A DNA stretch of 8,704 nucleotides. Origin: Erysipelotrichaceae bacterium. Lineage in GTDB: Bacteria > Bacillota_I > Bacilli_A > Erysipelotrichales > Coprobacillaceae. The stretch spans positions 1 through 8,704 of the forward strand of contig JAJQDJ010000296.1 of NCBI GenBank assembly GCA_021202205.1, written 5' to 3'. The notes beneath the pieces are model-generated. The model saw nothing but the letters and a program-made list of their open reading frames with translations. It was not told the DNA's origin and ran no database searches. Of the stretch, positions 6,296 through 8,704 are shown piece by piece (position 1 is the first letter of the stretch; every line of letters begins with the position of its first letter). The translations under genes were made by a program, and so were the position numbers.

Positions 6296-7058
6296 CTTCG
6301 CCTATACCTCCTTCAACTGCTACAGTATTAGCTGAAGCAATACTTCTTTTATAATATTCATACGCTACAGCACAACCAATAATAGCGACTGGTAATACAT
6401 CTAAACCTACATAAGCAGCTAAGACAAATCCAATTGCAACAAATCCAAAATACTTCTTTGTAGGCATATAAGTTAATAACATTCCCATACCTATAACAGG
6501 AAGCATATTACAAGCAATTGTCAATCCATTTGTAAACCATAAAGGCATAGAATTAACGATAAAGTTTGTCACTGTTTCACCAAAAACCAAAACGATAAAT
6601 GTAGGTACTGCAGCTGCCAAGAAGAACATAATTGGTCCTAAATAAAGAATGTTTTCCATTTTTGCGAATTCTTTTCTCTTGCAATATTCTTCTGATTTAC
6701 GAGCCACGAAACCATTTAACACCTTAACGATAACATCTAATTCAACACCTAAAGTACCAGCAGCTACACCAACTGCTAATCCAACTGAAGCATCTTGTCC
6801 CGTTGAAATAGTCAATGCTGTTGCGATAATAGCGGCCATACCATAATTTGGTGCACTTGATCCACCTAATGCTGCAACACCAAGTGACATCAACTGAATA
6901 CTTGCGCCAACAACTAATCCAGTCATTGGATCACCCATAATTAAACCTACAATAACTGCATAAATCATGTAATTCATAGTAAATATCTGAGGTCCATAAC
7001 TATCTACATATTGAATACCTGCAATAAACGCAATAACTAATATCAAAATAATATTCAT
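6288..7058 (-). CDS. PTS mannose/fructose/sorbose-family IIC component
   Basis: The 256-residue polytopic protein is the second channel subunit. It begins with the IIC opening of a membrane segment and AGIQYVDSYGPQIF, followed by VGLIMGDPMTGLVVGASIQLMSLG (37-60), the strongly conserved family core, then the small-residue-rich AALGGSSAPNYGMAAIIATAL. Several more membrane segments follow (about 137-160, 175-195 and 205-235). The C-terminus is acidic and ends GIGEDE. The ATG has GAGGAG 11 nt upstream and follows the IIB gene by 24 nt; the 3' end overlaps the IID gene. Frame and length are intact. The substrate cannot be told from the sequence. Confidence 0.95.
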   Translation of the reverse strand: MNIILILVIAFIAGIQYVDSYGPQIFTMNYMIYAVIVGLIMGDPMTGLVVGASIQLMSLGVAALGGSSAPNYGMAAIIATALTISTGQDASVGLAVGVAAGTLGVELDVIVKVLNGFVARKSEEYCKRKEFAKMENILYLGPIMFFLAAAVPTFIVLVFGETVTNFIVNSMPLWFTNGLTIACNMLPVIGMGMLLTYMPTKKYFGFVAIGFVLAAYVGLDVLPVAIIGCAVAYEYYKRSIASANTVAVEGGIGEDE

Positions 7059-7082
7059 TACTTCTTTTTCTCCTCTCTCACT

Positions 7083-7571
7083 TTATAATGAAATAAACTT
7101 ACTTAATGGTTCCTCTTTATCAGTTGGAACATATTGTACAGTTATCTTACATCCAGTTGCCGCAATTTGTTTGAAAATATCTTCATCAGTTTTTTTCACA
7201 AATGCTCTTTTGCTTACTTGCGTTGCTTCCACACCATCTTCTGGTGTTTGTGAACCACCAACAGTCAACTTATCAATTTTCTGACCCATTTGAATAAGAT
7301 CCAACATAATTTGAGGATCATCACAAATTACAAAAACTCTTTCAGGATTGTATTTTCCTTTTTTAAAGTTTGTATAAGCAGTTTCTTTATTGATAATTGA
7401 TAATGCAACACCAGCAGGTTTACCAAGTTTCATAGCATTTTTTAACATTGGTGTATTTGCAACTTTATCATCGATAACCATAACCCTATTAGCACCTGTT
7501 CTTGGCGTCCATTGTGCCGCCACAATTCCATGTAACAAACGATTATCTAATCGTGCTGATACGATACTCAT
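7083..7571 (-). CDS. PTS mannose/fructose/sorbose-family IIB component
   Basis: The 162-residue cytosolic IIB protein takes phosphate from IIA and transfers it to the sugar during transport. The phosphorylated His is His14 in ARLDNRLLHGIVAAQW (6-21), the classic RxDxRLxHG motif. VMVIDDKVAN (30-39), FVICDDPQIM (about 79-88) and LTVGG (about 101-105) are the usual strand and loop landmarks. The length is normal and the frame is intact. AAGGAGG (7577-7583) lies 5 nt before the ATG. This is the first PTS gene of the operon and sits directly behind two inverted repeats that may be operators. In many such systems IIA and IIB are fused; here they are separate genes at opposite ends of the PTS set (order B-C-D-A). 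Confidence 0.95.
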   Translation of the reverse strand: MSIVSARLDNRLLHGIVAAQWTPRTGANRVMVIDDKVANTPMLKNAMKLGKPAGVALSIINKETAYTNFKKGKYNPERVFVICDDPQIMLDLIQMGQKIDKLTVGGSQTPEDGVEATQVSKRAFVKKTDEDIFKQIAATGCKITVQYVPTDKEEPLSKFISL

Positions 7572-7600
7572 AATACCCTCCTTTCTTTCAATTTGTTTTA

Positions 7601-7615
7601 AGTCAATGATTGACT
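7601..7615. promoter_or_regulatory. Perfect 15-bp inverted repeat, candidate operator
   Basis: AGTCAAT, G, ATTGACT is symmetric over all seven pairs. It lies 30 nt before the IIB ATG and at about +1 to +15 of the predicted PTS promoter. A one-base centre is unsuited to an RNA hairpin over its full length but suits a dimeric DNA-binding regulator. Confidence 0.5.
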
Positions 7616-7621
7616 GTATAT

Positions 7622-7651
7622 ATTAGAAATACCTCATGTATTACTAATCAA
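7622..7651 (-). promoter_or_regulatory. Probable PTS operon promoter overlapped by a long inverted repeat
   Basis: On the minus strand TTGATT (7651-7646) and TCTAAT (7627-7622) are 18 nt apart. The same DNA is an imperfect palindrome from 7622 to 7648, with 11 of 13 pairs matching about a centre at 7635 (outer arms ATTAG/CTAAT, inner arms AATAC/GTATT). The symmetry covers the -10 box, the spacer and part of the -35 box, as a repressor site would. No sigma-54 type -24/-12 element and no catabolite-response (cre) consensus was seen, although mannose-type PTS operons are often under LevR/sigma-54 control. Confidence 0.45.
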
Positions 7652-7655
7652 TAAT

Positions 7656-8462
7656 CTAGCTTAGCAATGTATCAATAGCATAAGCTACGTCATCATCCTG
7701 ATTCGATAATGTGATAAAATCTGCTTCATTTTTGGCATTTTCTGTACCATTTTCCATTGCTATAGCATATCCACAACTTTGAAACATTGAAATATCACTA
7801 TCGCTATCTCCTATTGCAACAACATTGTCTTTAGATATATTCAAATAATTCATTAACCACTTTAAAGCAGTCCCTTTATTTGTTCGTTTTGAATATCCTT
7901 CTACTGATAAGGTGTTAGATTGCACAATTTCAATTTTTTTATACTTATCTTTATTTTCAAGTGCAATCTTCACTTGCTTTTGTTTTTCTAAAAGAGTTCC
8001 TATTTTTTCAATATTTTTACTGTTTTGTCTAAGATATGTCGATAGAGGCATATCTACAAATGGACATGAAAATAATTCGGAATACATATTTATTAAATAA
8101 CTAGTTGTATTCATTTCACTATGGAGCATGCCATCATCACAAGCTGCATAAGCATATAGTCCAGAATCTTCAAAATGCTTGACTAATTGAATTGCTTCAT
8201 CATTGTCCATATATTCTGTATAAATAATATGACCATTTAAACAATCTTTAATAACAGCACCATTACTACCAATAAAATAAGGTATCTCAATGTCATCCAT
8301 AAAATCAAATACATCATGACTATTTCTACCTGAAGCTAAAACGACCATTATCCCTTGCTTTTGGAGTCTTTTGATAGCTTGAATATTCGCCTCAGTTACT
8401 TTTGTACCTTCATAAAAGAATGTTCCATCTAAATCTTAAGCAAGCACTTTTATATTTTTCAT
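7656..8462 (-). pseudogene. HAD-superfamily (Cof-type) phosphatase, interrupted by a nonsense codon
   Basis: Read from the ATG at 8462, the frame gives MKNIKVLA, then TAA (8438-8436), then DLDGTFFYEGTKVTEANIQA and onward to TAG at 7656. Apart from that codon the 268-codon frame is intact and matches the length of Cof/HAD-IIB sugar phosphatases. Motif I is DLDGT (10-14, nucleophile Asp10), motif II VVLASGR (about 40-46), motif III the Lys in NKGTALKW, and motif IV GDSDSDISMF near the end. The stop replaces the residue just before the nucleophile, usually Phe, Ser or Leu, so one base change (for example TCA, TTA or TTT-like codons) accounts for it. The next ATG, 8348, would begin after the nucleophile and give a catalytically dead 230-residue product. 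The G9 run lies in the ribosome binding site position. It is 84 nt upstream of the IIB gene on the same strand. Confidence 0.85.
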
Positions 8463-8471
8463 TTAGCTATA

Positions 8472-8480
8472 CCCCCCCCC
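8472..8480 (-). repeat. G9 homopolymer at the ribosome binding position of the HAD gene
   Basis: Nine consecutive C on the plus strand read as nine G upstream of the ATG at 8462, with a 9-nt spacer (TATAGCTAA plus the start). G-runs can pair with the CCUCC anti-Shine-Dalgarno using a G-U pair, so the run probably serves as the ribosome binding site. No other homopolymer of G or C this long was seen in this AT-rich window. Such runs change length easily by slippage. Confidence 0.7.
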
Positions 8481-8538
8481 GTTATCGGAGCACAATCTTC
8501 ATTTTTATATTTTGATTTTGGAGTTTTGTTTCAATATT

Positions 8539-8567
8539 ATGATAACGCATTTATTCTTTTTTGTAAA
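8539..8567 (-). promoter_or_regulatory. Possible promoter of the HAD gene
   Basis: On the minus strand TTTACA (8567-8562) and TATCAT (8544-8539) are 17 nt apart, giving a start near 8532 and a 70-nt leader that includes the G9 run. An alternative pair is TTGAAA (8534-8529) with TATAAA (8509-8504) at 19 nt. Both are ordinary matches in AT-rich DNA. CGTTATC (8480-8486) and GATAACG (8541-8547) are inverted copies flanking this stretch and may be coincidental. Confidence 0.3.
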
Positions 8568-8627
8568 CCTTTTATTCTTTTTAACTCAAGTTTCGCGCTT
8601 CAAAAATGGCATCATTAATATAAAAAC

Positions 8628-8704
8628 ATGGATAAAACCATAAAATATCATGATAAAGATAATGTACTTGACAAACCTAAAGATATAGTCATCCATGTAG
8701 GAAG
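8628..8704 (+). CDS. Possible start of an unidentified gene running off the right edge
   Basis: An ATG at 8628 opens a frame that continues to the window end and reads MDKTIKYHDKDNVLDKPK, then DIVIHVG. It is preceded by an in-frame TAA at 8616. The composition (Lys, Asp, Ile, Val) is protein-like, but there is no Shine-Dalgarno sequence before it, and the opposite strand is also open as a 36-codon hydrophobic frame (8696-8586). I do not recognise the family. It could be the 5' end of a transposase or another divergently transcribed gene; sequence beyond 8704 would decide. Confidence 0.25.
   Translation, partial: MDKTIKYHDKDNVLDKPKDIVIHVG

Noticed and set aside
8586..8696. Minus-strand 36-codon hydrophobic frame (MDDYIFRFVKYIIF...) as a small membrane protein
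   Set aside because: It has no ribosome binding site and is the complement of a hydrophilic frame, which automatically looks hydrophobic; it may also start outside the window.
1..8704. CRISPR arrays, tRNA or rRNA genes, complete insertion sequences
   Set aside because: No regularly spaced repeats, cloverleaf or rRNA-like stretches, or paired terminal inverted repeats with a transposase were seen.

Overview
The window is AT-rich DNA with strong AGGAGG-type ribosome binding sites and tightly packed genes. It holds a mannose-family PTS and a member of the AAA-ATPase-like/PD-(D/E)XK family that is abundant in gut Firmicutes. This points to a low-GC Firmicute, plausibly an intestinal Erysipelotrichia- or Clostridia-type bacterium. 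Nothing in the sequence fixes a genus.

Layout. Positions 1-263 (+) hold the decayed internal part of an AAA_14/DUF4143-type ATPase, with a frameshift and an in-frame TAG. Positions 366-2003 (+) hold an intact 545-residue AAA-ATPase-like protein with a C-terminal PD-(D/E)XK nuclease-like domain. Positions 2004-2284 have no convincing gene, but they carry an ordered set of signals: a promoter with a palindrome in its spacer, a short leader, a strong 15-bp hairpin terminator and a good ribosome binding site with no gene after it. This looks like an orphan regulated leader or small RNA. The terminator is symmetric enough to also end the operon that converges on it from the right.

From 8462 down to 2285 everything is on the minus strand and reads as one operon or two adjacent ones. 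The order is a HAD-family (Cof-type) phosphatase, PTS IIB, IIC, IID and IIA of the mannose/fructose/sorbose family, a small membrane-anchored helical protein, a cytosolic neutral-ceramidase-like hydrolase and a divergent Nif3-like (DUF34) dinuclear-metal protein. The PTS would import and phosphorylate a sugar or amino-sugar-like substrate. The ceramidase-like and Nif3-like proteins are candidates for processing it, and the HAD protein could dephosphorylate a product. The substrate is not evident. The pairing of a mannose-type PTS with a cytosolic ceramidase-like amidase and a Nif3-like protein is the most interesting system here.

Two operon genes are broken as read. The HAD gene has a TAA directly before its DLDGT nucleophile motif, and the IIA gene is frameshifted two thirds of the way along. 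Two inverted repeats upstream of the IIB gene, one covering a plausible promoter, look like operators. A run of nine G (minus strand) sits exactly where the HAD ribosome binding site should be and could vary in length. Positions 8463-8704 otherwise contain no gene I can support with confidence; a short plus-strand frame runs off the right edge.
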